Positions 1 through 9,161 of a stretch of DNA of 52,577 nt are shown here, piece after piece; the first letter of the stretch is position 1, and each line of letters begins with the position of its first letter. Position numbers and translations under genes: made by a program. The DNA comes from an uncultured Terriglobales bacterium. GTDB taxonomy: Bacteria > Acidobacteriota > Terriglobia > Terriglobales > Acidobacteriaceae. The notes beneath the pieces were generated by a model. It was not told the origin of the DNA and did no database searches. It saw nothing but the letters and a program-made list of their open reading frames with translations. The stretch is from assembly GCA_955652395.1 (NCBI GenBank), contig CATPBJ010000107.1, positions 1 to 52,577 of the forward strand, given 5' to 3'.

Positions 1-897
1 AGCGAGATCTACACGATCCCGGATGGCAAACTCACTCGGATCACGCATACCAATGACGAATTCCTGTCACCGGTCAAACTTGCTGCACCCGAGTATGTAA
101 GGTTCAAAAGCAAGGACGGCACCACCGTCTCTGGCTATCTCTATAAGCCGATCGACTATGTACCGGGAAAGAAATACCCGGGTATTCTTCGTCCGCATGG
201 TGGACCGGTCGAGGCCTACTACGCGGAGTTTTTTCATCTGGCACAGCTCTTCGCGGCGAACGGCTACGTGGTGCTATGCCCGAATCCGCGTGGCTCCAGT
301 GGCTATGGGCAGGCTTACGCCAAAGCGATTGACGCTGATTGGGGGGACAAGGACTTTCAGGACGATATGGCCATGGTCGATTATGCCGTCGCACAGGGCC
401 TGGCTGATCCCGACAAACTCGGCGTGGGGGGATGGTCCTACGGTGGTATCTCAACCGATTTCATCATTGCCCAGACCACGCGTTTCAAAGCCGCCATCTC
501 CGGCGCCGGTGGCGGACTCTTTGCCTCTCTGTACGGACATGACGAGTACATCCGCGACTATGAAACCGAGCTGGGATATCCCTGGAAGGACAGAGCGGTT
601 TGGGACAAGGTCTCGCCTTTTTACAAGATTGCGAACATCACCACGCCGACTCTGTTCATGGGTGGCGACATCGACTCGAATGTGCCAATCCTTGGAGGCG
701 AGCAGATGTACCAGGCGCTGAAGAGTCTGGGCCGCGAAACCGAGCTCGTGGTCTATCCCGGCGAATACCACGAATTCAAGGCGCCCTCGCATATTAAGGA
801 CCGCCTCGAGCGCTACCTGGCCTGGTATAGCCATTATGTCAAGGCAGACGGCACGCCGGCGCGGCCAACAGCTACGTCTGGGAAGCCGCGCGAGTGA
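1..897 (+). CDS. S9 family peptidase (prolyl oligopeptidase type), C-terminal part
   Basis: The gene enters from the left edge; the reading frame is open from base 1, so the start and most of the beta-propeller are missing. The visible part is an alpha/beta-hydrolase domain of the prolyl oligopeptidase/acylaminoacyl-peptidase type. It contains the oxyanion-region HGGP motif (about base 200), the nucleophile elbow GGWSYGG with Ser near base 436, an acidic residue in GGDIDSNVP (about 665-690), and the catalytic His in YPGEYHEF (about 770). These hydrolyse short peptides; members in this phylum are usually secreted, but the signal region is outside the window. The last 20 residues are a low-complexity Thr/Pro/Ala tail. 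Confidence 0.93.
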   Translation, partial: SEIYTIPDGKLTRITHTNDEFLSPVKLAAPEYVRFKSKDGTTVSGYLYKPIDYVPGKKYPGILRPHGGPVEAYYAEFFHLAQLFAANGYVVLCPNPRGSSGYGQAYAKAIDADWGDKDFQDDMAMVDYAVAQGLADPDKLGVGGWSYGGISTDFIIAQTTRFKAAISGAGGGLFASLYGHDEYIRDYETELGYPWKDRAVWDKVSPFYKIANITTPTLFMGGDIDSNVPILGGEQMYQALKSLGRETELVVYPGEYHEFKAPSHIKDRLERYLAWYSHYVKADGTPARPTATSGKPRE

Positions 898-998
898 GAA
901 CCATGGCAAGTTAAAGGTCGATTTGCGGGACTCCTGACCGGCGGGAGCTTTTATCGTGGGCCTTGAGGCTGTATCCTTAGCTTTGTCACCGGTTTCTT

Positions 999-1343
999 AT
1001 GAGGGTGTTTGACTTTCTGACAGCGATCAAGTCTCCGGAGCATCGGTTGGCTTGGTTGGTCGCAATCGCCGTGGACACCATCCAGATCGTCGCATTGCCG
1101 CTATTTGCCGCTGGAGGCTTATCGCCGGCGGATGCTTTGCTCGACGCAGTGGCAGCGGCAATTCTTATCCAGTTACTGGGATGGCATTGGGCTTTTCTGC
1201 CCACGCTCGCAGCGGAACTTGTTCCTGGTTTCGATCTGTTTCCCACCTGGACCGCCGCTGTTTTCTTCGTGACCCGCCAGCAAGTTCACTCGGGAGAACC
1301 TGAGATTCTGCCTCCGGGTCCCGCGCCCGCTCGCCGATCCTGA
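999..1343 (+). CDS. Small hydrophobic protein of unknown function
   Basis: A 114-residue protein starting MRVFDFLTAIKSPEHR. It has two or three hydrophobic stretches (about residues 18-42, 47-63 and 72-92) and a Pro/Ala/Arg-rich tail, so it is probably a small inner-membrane protein. No family was recognised. It lies about 100 bases after the S9 peptidase on the same strand and could be cotranscribed with it. No strong ribosome binding site is seen in front of the ATG. Confidence 0.6.
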   Translation: MRVFDFLTAIKSPEHRLAWLVAIAVDTIQIVALPLFAAGGLSPADALLDAVAAAILIQLLGWHWAFLPTLAAELVPGFDLFPTWTAAVFFVTRQQVHSGEPEILPPGPAPARRS

Positions 1344-1368
1344 GAGGTGAGGTCCGAAGACCGTGCAA

Positions 1369-1410
1369 AACGAAACACCCCGGACTCGGTTAAGTCCTGG
1401 GGCGTTCGTT
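1369..1410 (-). terminator. Stem-loop, possible minus-strand terminator
   Basis: A 42-base inverted repeat. The arms start AACGAA and end TTCGTT, the inner stem CCCCGGACT pairs with AGTCCTGGGG with one bulge, and the loop is CGGTTA. Read on the minus strand it is followed by TTTCGTTTTG, a T-rich run typical of intrinsic terminators. It lies about 230 bases past the end of the S9A peptidase gene, so it could end that transcript. The 1344-1639 gap holds nothing else recognisable. Confidence 0.4.
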
Positions 1411-1639
1411 GAACAACCTCTCCCCCGAAAAGCTGTTCTCCAGACAATCTTGGCGGCTCATCTGGCGGGTCGTAAACACCGCTGAGACTCGCGTACCTGG
1501 TCTTATGAATGGCAGTTTGGATGCCAAAGCCAATTTTCCTAAGTGTCTGATGGTACGAGACTTTCTCGCTAGGAAAATACTGTCCGCGTTTGAACTGTGC
1601 AAAGAGTTGCACAGCTGTGGCGCGATCGGATCAGGCTTC

Positions 1640-3826
1640 CTAGTTGGCCGGTGGGGCGTATTTGATTCCCAGTTCAGCAAAGAGGAAGCTGAGCACATCG
1701 GCGTCTTCCTCGACTTGCTCGTCGACGGCGGTTCCGATGCCGTGTCCCGCGTTGGCGCTGGTGCGCAGCAGGATGGGATGGCCCGAGCTGGTCGCCGCCT
1801 GCAATCGAGCCGTCATTTTGCGCGACTCCATGGGATTCACGCGGTGATCGTTCTCTCCCGTGGGAAAAAGAATGGCGGGATAGGCGGTTCCGTCCTTCAC
1901 ATGGTGATACGGAGAGTAGGCGTACAAGGCCTTGAACTGATCAGGATCCTTTGCCGTGCCGAATTCGGTGACGTTGAAGGCGCCGTTGGGATCGAGCTCT
2001 ACGCGCAGCATGTCGTAAATGCCGACATAGGAGACGACAGTGCGGAACAGGTCGGGACGCTGCGTGAAGGCCGCGCCCATGAGCAGCCCGCCGTTGCTTC
2101 CGCCAATGATCGCCAGGTGGGCGGGAGAACTGTACTTGCGTTCAATCAGGCGCTGCGCACAGGCGATGAAATCATCAAAGACGTTTTGCTTTCGAGTCAG
2201 CCTGCCCGCCTGGTGCCATTCTTCGCCATACTCCGCGCCCCCGCGAAGATTGGCTACCACATATACGCCGCCCTGGTCGAGCCAGGCGCGGGTGAAAGCG
2301 CCGAGAAAGAACGGCTTCATGCTGACACCGTATCCGCCGTAGCCTTCGAGCAGCGTGGGATTGCCACCATCGAGCCGGGTGCCGTGGCGGCGAATGACGT
2401 TCACCGGGACGCGCGTGCCATCTTTCGAAGTAGCAAATTCACGGACGACCTCGCAGTCATCGAAGTGGATAGGCGAGGTGCGAAACAGTGCAGTGCGGAT
2501 GGCCTTGCCGGCGGCGGCGTCAAAGCGATACCAGGCCGAGGGTTCCAGATAGGAAGAGGCGTTGAAAAGCACGTTGCCGCCACGAGTGGGCACGATTTGG
2601 CGCACAGCCGAGACCGGGGGTAGAGGCGGCCCGGGAAGGGGATGACCCTGCAGATTGAATACGCGGATGCGGGAAGGTCCTCCCAGGACATCGGCGACAT
2701 AAAGATGTCCGGGGGCGGGAGCGAAGTCTTCGATCGAAGCCCGGGCGCTCTCGTCGGCGGTCGAGCCTGAGGTTTGCGGAACGATGACCTTCGCGTCGGC
2801 GAGGTCGAGGTGCGCAAGCGGGAGGCGCAGGATCTGGCCGCGCGGCGCGTCTTTGCGGGAGAGCAGGTAAAGGGCTGCGTCCGGTCCCGGTTTGACGGCC
2901 ACGATACCGTCTGCAAAATGCGTCACCTGGGTCCAGCGTCCGGCGGCGTCCATGACATAGTGCGCGAACTCGCCGCCATCGCCATTCGCCACGGCGGCGA
3001 CCAGCCACTGACCATCATCACTGGCGTGCAGCTGAATTTCGGCGATGCGGGGAAAATCCTTGCCGGTGACATACGCGTCCAGCTTGGTATCGGTCCCAAG
3101 CCGGTGAAAGTAGACCTGCTGGTAGAAATTGGCGTCCTCCGGCGGCCGTTCGTTGCCCTGCGGATAACGGGTGTAATAGAACCCTGAGCTGTCGGCCTTC
3201 CATTCCAGACTTCCTCCGGCGGTGGCGAAGTTGACGCGAGGCACGACATCGGACAGTTCCTTGCCGGTTGCCACTTCGAAGACGTGAGCTGAGCTGTCCT
3301 CGGATCCATTCTCGGAAAGCGCGGCTGCGACGAATTTGCCCTCCAGTGACGGCACGTAAAAATCCACTGCGATTGAGCCCTTGGCGCTCGACGCGTTGGG
3401 ATCGAAAATGACCCTGCCACCGGCAGGATCTTCCGCGGAAGGCAAAGCCACCAGCATGGGCTGCTGCTGGGGTGGCTGGTATTTCATGGCGAACAGTGTG
3501 CCGCCGCGGAATTGCAGATCGAAGTAGGCGGCGGAGCTGGCGCTGAGCGCCTTTTTCAGCATTTGCTGGATGGCAGGGCGCGCCGGCAGATGGTCGAGAT
3601 ACTCACGGCTGCGCGCATTCTGGGCTGCGCTCCACTGCTTGACTTCGGGATCGTCCCAGTTCTCCAGCCAGCGGTAATCGTCGGTGACTTTGACGCCCTG
3701 ATATTCGTCGGTGACGGGGCGTTTGGGAGTTGCGGGTGGCTGCGGAATGGGCGAACCCTGGCCCAGGGCGATGAGGGTGATCAGAAAGATGGCGATGACG
3801 AGGCGAGCAGAACCAGCGAGTTTCAT
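1640..3826 (-). CDS. Prolyl oligopeptidase (S9A), secreted
   Basis: A 728-residue serine peptidase with an N-terminal beta-propeller and a C-terminal alpha/beta-hydrolase domain. The propeller opens with the S9A-typical PVTDEYQGVKVTDDYRWLEN. The catalytic triad is visible as Ser in GGSNGGLLMG, Asp in GENDHRVNP and His in NAGHGIG. Chosen start: ATG at 3826 (MKLAGSARLVIAIFLITL), because AAAGG lies 7-9 bases upstream and the protein then opens with a clean signal peptide ending near residue 21. An upstream in-frame ATG at 3859 would add 11 residues and spoil the signal. The enzyme probably cleaves proline-containing oligopeptides in the periplasm. It is convergent with the genes to the left and codirectional with ilvD. 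Confidence 0.93.
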   Translation of the reverse strand: MKLAGSARLVIAIFLITLIALGQGSPIPQPPATPKRPVTDEYQGVKVTDDYRWLENWDDPEVKQWSAAQNARSREYLDHLPARPAIQQMLKKALSASSAAYFDLQFRGGTLFAMKYQPPQQQPMLVALPSAEDPAGGRVIFDPNASSAKGSIAVDFYVPSLEGKFVAAALSENGSEDSSAHVFEVATGKELSDVVPRVNFATAGGSLEWKADSSGFYYTRYPQGNERPPEDANFYQQVYFHRLGTDTKLDAYVTGKDFPRIAEIQLHASDDGQWLVAAVANGDGGEFAHYVMDAAGRWTQVTHFADGIVAVKPGPDAALYLLSRKDAPRGQILRLPLAHLDLADAKVIVPQTSGSTADESARASIEDFAPAPGHLYVADVLGGPSRIRVFNLQGHPLPGPPLPPVSAVRQIVPTRGGNVLFNASSYLEPSAWYRFDAAAGKAIRTALFRTSPIHFDDCEVVREFATSKDGTRVPVNVIRRHGTRLDGGNPTLLEGYGGYGVSMKPFFLGAFTRAWLDQGGVYVVANLRGGAEYGEEWHQAGRLTRKQNVFDDFIACAQRLIERKYSSPAHLAIIGGSNGGLLMGAAFTQRPDLFRTVVSYVGIYDMLRVELDPNGAFNVTEFGTAKDPDQFKALYAYSPYHHVKDGTAYPAILFPTGENDHRVNPMESRKMTARLQAATSSGHPILLRTSANAGHGIGTAVDEQVEEDADVLSFLFAELGIKYAPPAN

Positions 3827-3962
3827 GAGAGCGCCTTTCAGTGCATAAGCTTGGGCCAATGATTGCAGGTTTTTGCTCGATTCTCGGGACGGCGCACATT
3901 CTATAACAGGCGCCCGCCGGGACAGGCCCTAACGGCCCGTCCTTCCGGAACGCGGGTCGTGG

Positions 3963-5636
3963 CTATTTTGGCTTGGTGATCGCGCCTTCCGATGCCGATG
4001 ACACCAAGGCCGCATACTTCCCGAACACGCCGGTCGGGTAGCGCGGCTGGGGAGGTTTCCACTGGGCCAGACGCTGGCGCAAGGCTGTGTCGCTGACTTC
4101 GACTTCCAGAACGCGCTGATTAACGTCGAAGTGAATGGTGTCACCTTCGTGCACGGCGGCGATGGGGCCACCCAGAGCGGCTTCGGGCGAGACGTGCCCT
4201 GCCATCAGGCCGCGGGTAGCGCCGCTGAAGCGTCCGTCAGTCAACAATGCTACCGATCCCCCCAAGCCTTCGCCGACAATTGCGGCAGTCACTCCCAGCA
4301 TCTCGCGCATGCCGGGACCTCCCTTCGGTCCTTCGTTGCGGATCACGACCACATCGCCGGCCTTGATGCGTTTTTCGGTGACCGCGGTCATGGCGTCTTC
4401 TTCGGATTCGAAAACGCGCGCGGGCCCGCGATGGCTCAGGCGTTCGTGGCCGCTGATCTTGGCGACGCATCCCTCGGGCGCGAGATTGCCGTGCAAAATT
4501 ACCAGGCCACCGGTTTTCTTCAGCGGTTTTTCCAGCAGTGCGATCACTTCCTGGCCGGGCGTTTCGACGGCGCTCCCGCCTTCAGTGGACAAGGTCTTGC
4601 CGGTGACCGTGAGCGCATTCTGGTAAAGATGCTTGCCTTCCAACAGGCGCTGCACCAGCAGACGTATGCCTCCAGCGCGGTGCATGTCGGAGGCTACAAA
4701 GCGCCCTGAAGGTTTCAGGTCGGCCAGCAACGGAGTGCGTTCACTGACTTTCTGGAAATCGTCAATATGCAGAGGGACGCCAGCCTCGCGCGCAATCGCG
4801 AGCAAGTGCAGAACTGCATTGGTCGAACCGCCGGTGGCAGCGACGCCCGCGATGGCGTTTTCGAAAGCGGGGCGAGTGAGGATGTCCCTGGGATTGATGC
4901 CTTGGCGCAACAGATTCATGACCACCTCACCGCAGTCATAAGCAATCTGGTCTTTCTTTGGATCCATTGCGGGAACACTGTTGAAGCCCATGGGAGACAG
5001 GCCGATCATCTCCATCACCGTGGACATGGTATTGGCGGTGTACTGGCCGCCGCACGCGCCCGCGGCGGGACAGGCGACATTTTCGAGTTCGTGGAGTTCG
5101 GCGTCAGTCATTTTTCCGGCGGCGTTGGCGCCGACTGCTTCGAATACGTCTTGGATGGTCACGTCCTTGCCCCGATAGTTACCCGGTGCGATGGTGCCTC
5201 CGTAAAGCACCAGGCCTGGAATGTTCAACCGGGCCAGCGCCATCGCTCCTGCGGGGATAGTCTTATCGCAGCCCACGACGCAGACCACGGCGTCGAACAT
5301 TTGTCCGCGGCAAACCAGTTCGATAGAATCTGCGATGAGTTCGCGGCTGACCAGCGAAGCACGCATGCCTTCGGTGCCCATGGTTTCGCCATCGCTGATG
5401 GCGATGGTGTTGAATTCCATGGGGGTGCCGCCCGCGGCGCGGATGCCCTCCTTCACTTTGGCCGATAAGCGGCGCAAGTGGAAGTTGCAGGGCATGGTTT
5501 CAATCCATGTGTTGGCGACGCCGATGAGCGGCTTGTTTAAATCGCTGTCGGTGAATCCGACGGCCTTGAACATGGCGCGGGCCGGGGCCCGGTCGCGTCC
5601 GTCGGTGATGCCGTGACTGCGGTGCTTGAGGTCCAT
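3963..5636 (-). CDS. ilvD: Dihydroxy-acid dehydratase
   Basis: A 557-residue full-length IlvD. It dehydrates 2,3-dihydroxy-isovalerate and 2,3-dihydroxy-3-methylvalerate to the 2-keto acids of valine and isoleucine biosynthesis. The three Fe-S ligand cysteines of the family are present, in [15 protein letters not shown] and [12 protein letters not shown], and the C-terminal [10 protein letters not shown] motif is intact. The start [20 protein letters not shown] matches the family N-terminus. It stands alone here; no other ilv or leu genes are adjacent. The region up to the divergent cupin gene (5637-5833) must hold its promoter. Confidence 0.97.
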   Translation of the reverse strand: MDLKHRSHGITDGRDRAPARAMFKAVGFTDSDLNKPLIGVANTWIETMPCNFHLRRLSAKVKEGIRAAGGTPMEFNTIAISDGETMGTEGMRASLVSRELIADSIELVCRGQMFDAVVCVVGCDKTIPAGAMALARLNIPGLVLYGGTIAPGNYRGKDVTIQDVFEAVGANAAGKMTDAELHELENVACPAAGACGGQYTANTMSTVMEMIGLSPMGFNSVPAMDPKKDQIAYDCGEVVMNLLRQGINPRDILTRPAFENAIAGVAATGGSTNAVLHLLAIAREAGVPLHIDDFQKVSERTPLLADLKPSGRFVASDMHRAGGIRLLVQRLLEGKHLYQNALTVTGKTLSTEGGSAVETPGQEVIALLEKPLKKTGGLVILHGNLAPEGCVAKISGHERLSHRGPARVFESEEDAMTAVTEKRIKAGDVVVIRNEGPKGGPGMREMLGVTAAIVGEGLGGSVALLTDGRFSGATRGLMAGHVSPEAALGGPIAAVHEGDTIHFDVNQRVLEVEVSDTALRQRLAQWKPPQPRYPTGVFGKYAALVSSASEGAITKPK

Positions 5637-5761
5637 GGGAGAAAGATTATGACAGAGAAAGCTTCATCGTAGGAACCTGGAGGGCAGCGAAAAGTATCCG
5701 ACTGACTTTTAGCCTCCTTTGCGGAATATCTTTGCGAACTTTCGGGTAATAGCTCTCCAAC

Positions 5762-5799
5762 CGCAAAGAGCGCAAGGACTACGCAAAAAACGCAAGGGA
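5762..5799. repeat. CGCAA-unit intergenic repeat
   Basis: Four CGCAA units at 5762, 5771, 5782 and 5791 (spacings 9, 11 and 9) between the divergent ilvD and cupin genes. A related sequence lies at 9116-9155. This looks like one copy of a dispersed intergenic repeat rather than coding sequence. Confidence 0.5.
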
Positions 5800-5833
5800 A
5801 AATGCTGCGATCAGGGTGACACGGGGATAAGGC

Positions 5834-6163
5834 GTGAAAGAACAAGAAGAATTTTTCCAGATTGACCAGTTAGAAAAACAGCGGGTGCACACAGCGAAGT
5901 CATACCTGGAGTTTCTGCGCGTCCCGGCGATGAGCGCCGGAGTTTATACATTGCCCGCGGGCGGCACCGATCCGCAGAAGCCCCACAAGGAAGACGAGAT
6001 GTATTACGTGGTGCGCGGCCAGGCGCGTATGCGGGTGGGTTCGGAGGACCGGGCTATCAGCCGGGGAAGTGTGATCTATGTGACGGCAGAAGTGGAACAT
6101 CACTTCTACGATGTCGTTGAAGAGCTTGTGGTATTGGTCTTCTTTGCCCCGGCAGAAACATAG
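5834..6163 (+). CDS. Small cupin-domain protein
   Basis: A 109-residue single-domain cupin. Motif 1 is PAGGTDPQKPHKEDEMYYVV with His51 and Glu55 as likely metal ligands, the Gly-rich turn is VVRGQARM, and motif 2 carries His89/His90 in TAEVEHHFYDV. Single-domain cupins of this size bind a metal and may be isomerases, dioxygenases or sensors; the sequence does not tell which. It starts at a GTG (MKEQEEFF). It is divergent from ilvD and convergent with the ferredoxin reductase. Confidence 0.8.
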   Translation: MKEQEEFFQIDQLEKQRVHTAKSYLEFLRVPAMSAGVYTLPAGGTDPQKPHKEDEMYYVVRGQARMRVGSEDRAISRGSVIYVTAEVEHHFYDVVEELVVLVFFAPAET

Positions 6164-6241
6164 CCGGTTTGGATTTTCCAACTCGAAGCCTTCAACGAAA
6201 TTGCAGACCGTTAGCTCTGGACGCGGTGCGTAATCTGCAGC

Positions 6242-7021
6242 CTACACCGTCGTACTCTCCTTGCCAGGAATCCAGTAGATTTCTTCTTTCAAGACTTCCT
6301 TGGTGAAGCCGATACGCTGCAGGATTCCCTTCCCGTGCTCGATCATCTGGGGATGGCCGCAGAGGTAGCCGACCGAGTTGGTGCCGTTAAGAACCCACAT
6401 ATCAGCGTATTTGCGGATCAAGTCATCCACCCGTCCGATTTCGCCCGTCCATTTCTGATCGTCCCAGGGACGGCTGACCGTGGGGATGTACTTGAGCCAC
6501 GGCACTTCGTTGGCGAACTTCCCTAGCTCGTCGAGGTAACCGAACTCCCATGAGCGGCTGGCGCCATTGAGCAGAAATAATTTTTGATCGCCGGAAAACT
6601 TGCCTTCTTTCCAGTCTTTGTACAGGGTGCGGACGTAGCTGACGAAGGGGGCGATACCAGTGACGGTCGAGACCAGGAAGTGATTGGTGCGTCCACTCTT
6701 GGTGTCGAGAGTGAAGCGTCCCTTGGGAACCCTTCGCATCAGCATTTCGTCGCCGACTTGCAGCTTGTAAAGATCCGGAGTCAGTTCGCCATGGGGGACC
6801 AGTTCGAAGAAGAACTCGATTTGATTCTCATAGGGGGAAGAGACGATGGAATAAGGACGTTCCGAACGCTTCTCCGGGCGTTGCACCCCCAAGGTAGCGT
6901 ACTGGCCGGGAGCGAATTTGAATTCGCCATTGGGCTGGACGCGGATCATCCACAGGTCGGACGCGAAGTCCTTGCGCTGGGTGATTGTGGCGCGGTAAAA
7001 CCTGTCGTCGGCTGTGCTCAT
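6242..7021 (-). CDS. fpr: Ferredoxin/flavodoxin-NADP(+) reductase
   Basis: A 259-residue flavoprotein of the bacterial Fpr type. The FAD-binding motif RPYSIVSSPYE is at about residues 55-65, the pyridine-nucleotide motif VSTVTGIAPFVSYVRTL is mid-protein, and the NADP-binding YLCGHPQMIEHG is near the C-terminus. It transfers electrons between NADPH and ferredoxin or flavodoxin in the cytoplasm. Length and motif order are those of a complete enzyme. No ferredoxin gene is adjacent. The Rieske ferredoxin at 44606 lacks a nearby reductase, so this enzyme is one conceivable but unproven partner in the cell. Confidence 0.92.
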   Translation of the reverse strand: MSTADDRFYRATITQRKDFASDLWMIRVQPNGEFKFAPGQYATLGVQRPEKRSERPYSIVSSPYENQIEFFFELVPHGELTPDLYKLQVGDEMLMRRVPKGRFTLDTKSGRTNHFLVSTVTGIAPFVSYVRTLYKDWKEGKFSGDQKLFLLNGASRSWEFGYLDELGKFANEVPWLKYIPTVSRPWDDQKWTGEIGRVDDLIRKYADMWVLNGTNSVGYLCGHPQMIEHGKGILQRIGFTKEVLKEEIYWIPGKESTTV

Positions 7022-7103
7022 TGAAGCCGCTCCCCAGAATCAGCGAGCCTATAAGGTGCCTCAGTCAGCGCGCGGATGGCAAGTCGGAACCGTTCGGGGC
7101 GGT

Positions 7104-7366
7104 TTACTGATTCAGGACAAAGAACTTGTTGCCGAACGGATAGTAGCCCATGTCCGGCAAAACACATCCGCCGTACGCGTAGGCATGGACTTTCTGCAAA
7201 TCCTGTTCCGTGGTGCCGGGGAAGCGCTTCAGCAGTAGCTTTTCCACATCAGGTCCACGACTTGCTCGCGGGTCAGCACCGAATAGCCCGATACCAGACC
7301 ACAGCACAAGCCGATAAACAGAAGCAGGGCACTGCCCGTGGCGAAATGAGTCTTGAGCCAGCGCAT
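7104..7366 (-). pseudogene. Decayed zinc-dependent phospholipase C-like gene
   Basis: Read on the minus strand from the ATG at 7366, the product starts MRWLKTHFATGSALLLFIGL, a signal peptide, followed by GYSVLTREQVVDLMWKSY and then a stop. The match resumes in another frame as LLLKRFPGTTEQDLQKVHAYAYGGC and VLPDMGYYPFGNKFF, and then stops at 7104. In intact acidobacterial members of the zinc-dependent phospholipase C family the GYSVLTHE, LLLKRFP, HAYAYGG and DLGYYPFG segments are continuous and the protein runs on for hundreds of residues. So this is an N-terminal remnant with at least one frameshift near 7235-7250 and a lost 3' end. Family assignment rests on remembered motifs. Confidence 0.65.
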
Positions 7367-7448
7367 ACGCGTACTTAGGATGCCTGAAGCCGCCCAAAAG
7401 GCAAGAGTATTTGTGGCAGTTGCGCGCGGACACGAAGGTCGCGACCGA

Positions 7449-8960
7449 TCACACGGACTGAGGGCTCCCGGCTTGGGCCAGGGTGTCAGCAATCAGGTCG
7501 CAGCGGTGGTGCAGTCTTTGCAACGAAACTTTGATGGTCTCTCCGGCCGCGCTGTTGGCCGAGTTACTGGCTTCCATGACTACCCGGGAGGCGCTTTCCG
7601 ACAGGGCGGCAGCCACTTCGAGCAAAGTCACAAGCGAGTCGGCATGCAGCTTCCACAACGATGGCGAGTTTTCCGCCCGCTTGAGCTCTTCCAGGTCCGT
7701 GGTCATGCGGGCGACCACGGCCACGATGCGCAGGAGCACGCGGGCAACGCTGCCGCGTGGACTTTTCTCCTCGAGGTAGTCTGCGCTGCAAGCGTCCGCT
7801 TCCGCCGGAGTCAGCGTGAGATTGAAAAACCGCATGGGGACCACCTGGCGGAATTTTGGGTCGGCAACGCGGACGAACACTCGGATGGATTCTTCGACCT
7901 GGCGGATCTTGGTCTCTTCGGTGGAAATCTGCTGGGGCGTGACCGCCGAGCGCATCGCCCGCACATCGACCACAGGCCTTTGGGGACGCGCAGAAGCCGC
8001 CTTAGCCGTCGCCCGCGCGCTCCTGGCTGGCGCGGGAGTTGGAACCGAGGCAAAGTATGACGTGCGACGAATCGGCGGCCGCCGCTCCAGCGCCTGTTTC
8101 AGTTTTGAGACCCGGCGAAACTTGTCCAGGGCAGCGCTGTAGTCGATTTTCAGCAATTCGCTCTCTTCCAGAGCGGCGACGTGTTCGACGGTGACGTCCA
8201 CGCCTTCCACGTTGCCCAGAATGCTGCCACCCTGTTCCTGCAAGGCTGATGCGAACTCTCTTATTTCGGCGGCTGCAGCGTGAAAGAAGTCGTCAAACTT
8301 TGTGCCGAAAGCTACGTTGTATGGCGCGATCGTGGCCAGCACTCCTGGATGATAGAAAGACGAATCCAGGGCCTGTTTGAGTTCCCGGACCCGGGTAATG
8401 ATCTCTGACTCGAGCAATGAGTTAAGGTCGCGGCAGTTCTGGGCTTCCACCTGCAGAGGATCGAAACGCCGCAGTAGTTGCACGTGTTCCTCAGAAAGGG
8501 AGGGCACGTCGGTGTCGGCGAGAATTTCAATCAGAGCAATCTCGAAAGGTGAAAGTGGAAGCGAACCATCAAGGCCAAAGCCGCGGCGCTCCCACTGTCC
8601 TGGCACGCGCGGGTGGCGGTAAAGAAACGTCGCGACCAGATCAGTCTTATCGCGGTTTACGTCGCTGGTATCTTTCTTGCGAGCGAAATAGCGCAGAACA
8701 GCTTCGGCAATTTCAGGATCTGTCTCGCTGGTAAATGCATGACGCAGCATGGCTGGCGTGATGGCTTGGTCCAGCAGGCGTAACCATCGGCGCATCCGGT
8801 CGAGCGTGGCGTGGACCTCGCCGTCTCCTTCCTGCAGGGAGATGGCCTCGAGGCCGGCTGGAACCGGGACTTCGCCTCCAATGGAATCCTGCAGGAGCTT
8901 CTCGTAGAAGCCCTGCACCGTGGCCAGGATGGCCAACTCCCATTTTGGATCCTCTACCAC
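7449..8960 (-). CDS. Uncharacterised 503-residue protein
   Basis: A long uninterrupted frame of MVEDPKWELAILATVQGFYEKLLQD type. The sequence is mostly helical and rich in charged and Leu residues. An Ala/Pro/Arg-rich linker (about residues 300-335, PTPAPARSARATAKAASARP) separates an N-terminal domain from a C-terminal helical domain that begins TPQQISTEETKIRQVEESIR. There is no signal peptide, no membrane segment and no catalytic motif that I recognise. The clean frame and third-position GC support a real gene. It probably encodes a cytoplasmic structural or regulatory protein; no function is proposed. Confidence 0.75.
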   Translation of the reverse strand: MVEDPKWELAILATVQGFYEKLLQDSIGGEVPVPAGLEAISLQEGDGEVHATLDRMRRWLRLLDQAITPAMLRHAFTSETDPEIAEAVLRYFARKKDTSDVNRDKTDLVATFLYRHPRVPGQWERRGFGLDGSLPLSPFEIALIEILADTDVPSLSEEHVQLLRRFDPLQVEAQNCRDLNSLLESEIITRVRELKQALDSSFYHPGVLATIAPYNVAFGTKFDDFFHAAAAEIREFASALQEQGGSILGNVEGVDVTVEHVAALEESELLKIDYSAALDKFRRVSKLKQALERRPPIRRTSYFASVPTPAPARSARATAKAASARPQRPVVDVRAMRSAVTPQQISTEETKIRQVEESIRVFVRVADPKFRQVVPMRFFNLTLTPAEADACSADYLEEKSPRGSVARVLLRIVAVVARMTTDLEELKRAENSPSLWKLHADSLVTLLEVAAALSESASRVVMEASNSANSAAGETIKVSLQRLHHRCDLIADTLAQAGSPQSV

Positions 8961-9072
8961 ACTTTCACTCCCGCTGATCTGAGCCTGCGGAATGCTGTGA
9001 ACACAGGTTTGGATTAGTAAAACCTAAGGCGGGCTTCCCGCACAATCGTTTTCCCGAACGAGTGGCACTAAA

Positions 9073-9090
9073 GTCACAATGGGTTGTGAC
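9073..9090 (-). terminator. Hairpin between minus-strand genes
   Basis: A perfect 7-bp stem (GTCACAA/TTGTGAC) with loop TGGG. Read on the minus strand it is followed by TTTAG. It lies about 70 bases downstream of the FAD oxidoreductase stop at 9162, so it could weakly terminate that transcript. Confidence 0.3.
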
Positions 9091-9115
9091 GCAGGCTAAT
9101 GTTTCAAAGGCTTTA

Positions 9116-9155
9116 CCGCCAAGGGCGCAAAGATACTCCGCCAAGCACGCGAAGG
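9116..9155. repeat. CCGCCAAG-type intergenic repeat
   Basis: Two similar 22-base units that begin CCGCCAAGGGCGCAAAG at 9116 and CCGCCAAGCACGCGAAGG at 9138. The units share the CGCAAAG/CGCGAAGG core with the repeat at 5762. They are noncoding and lie between two minus-strand genes. Confidence 0.5.
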
Positions 9156-9161
9156 GACATA

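Noticed and set aside
1409-2623. Long plus-strand frame of 404 codons opposite the S9A peptidase
   Set aside because: It lies antisense to a peptidase with complete catalytic motifs and signal peptide; the plus-strand product has no domain features. It is a shadow of high-GC coding.
6335-7024. Plus-strand frames opposite fpr
   Set aside because: Antisense shadows of a gene with complete FAD and NADP motifs.
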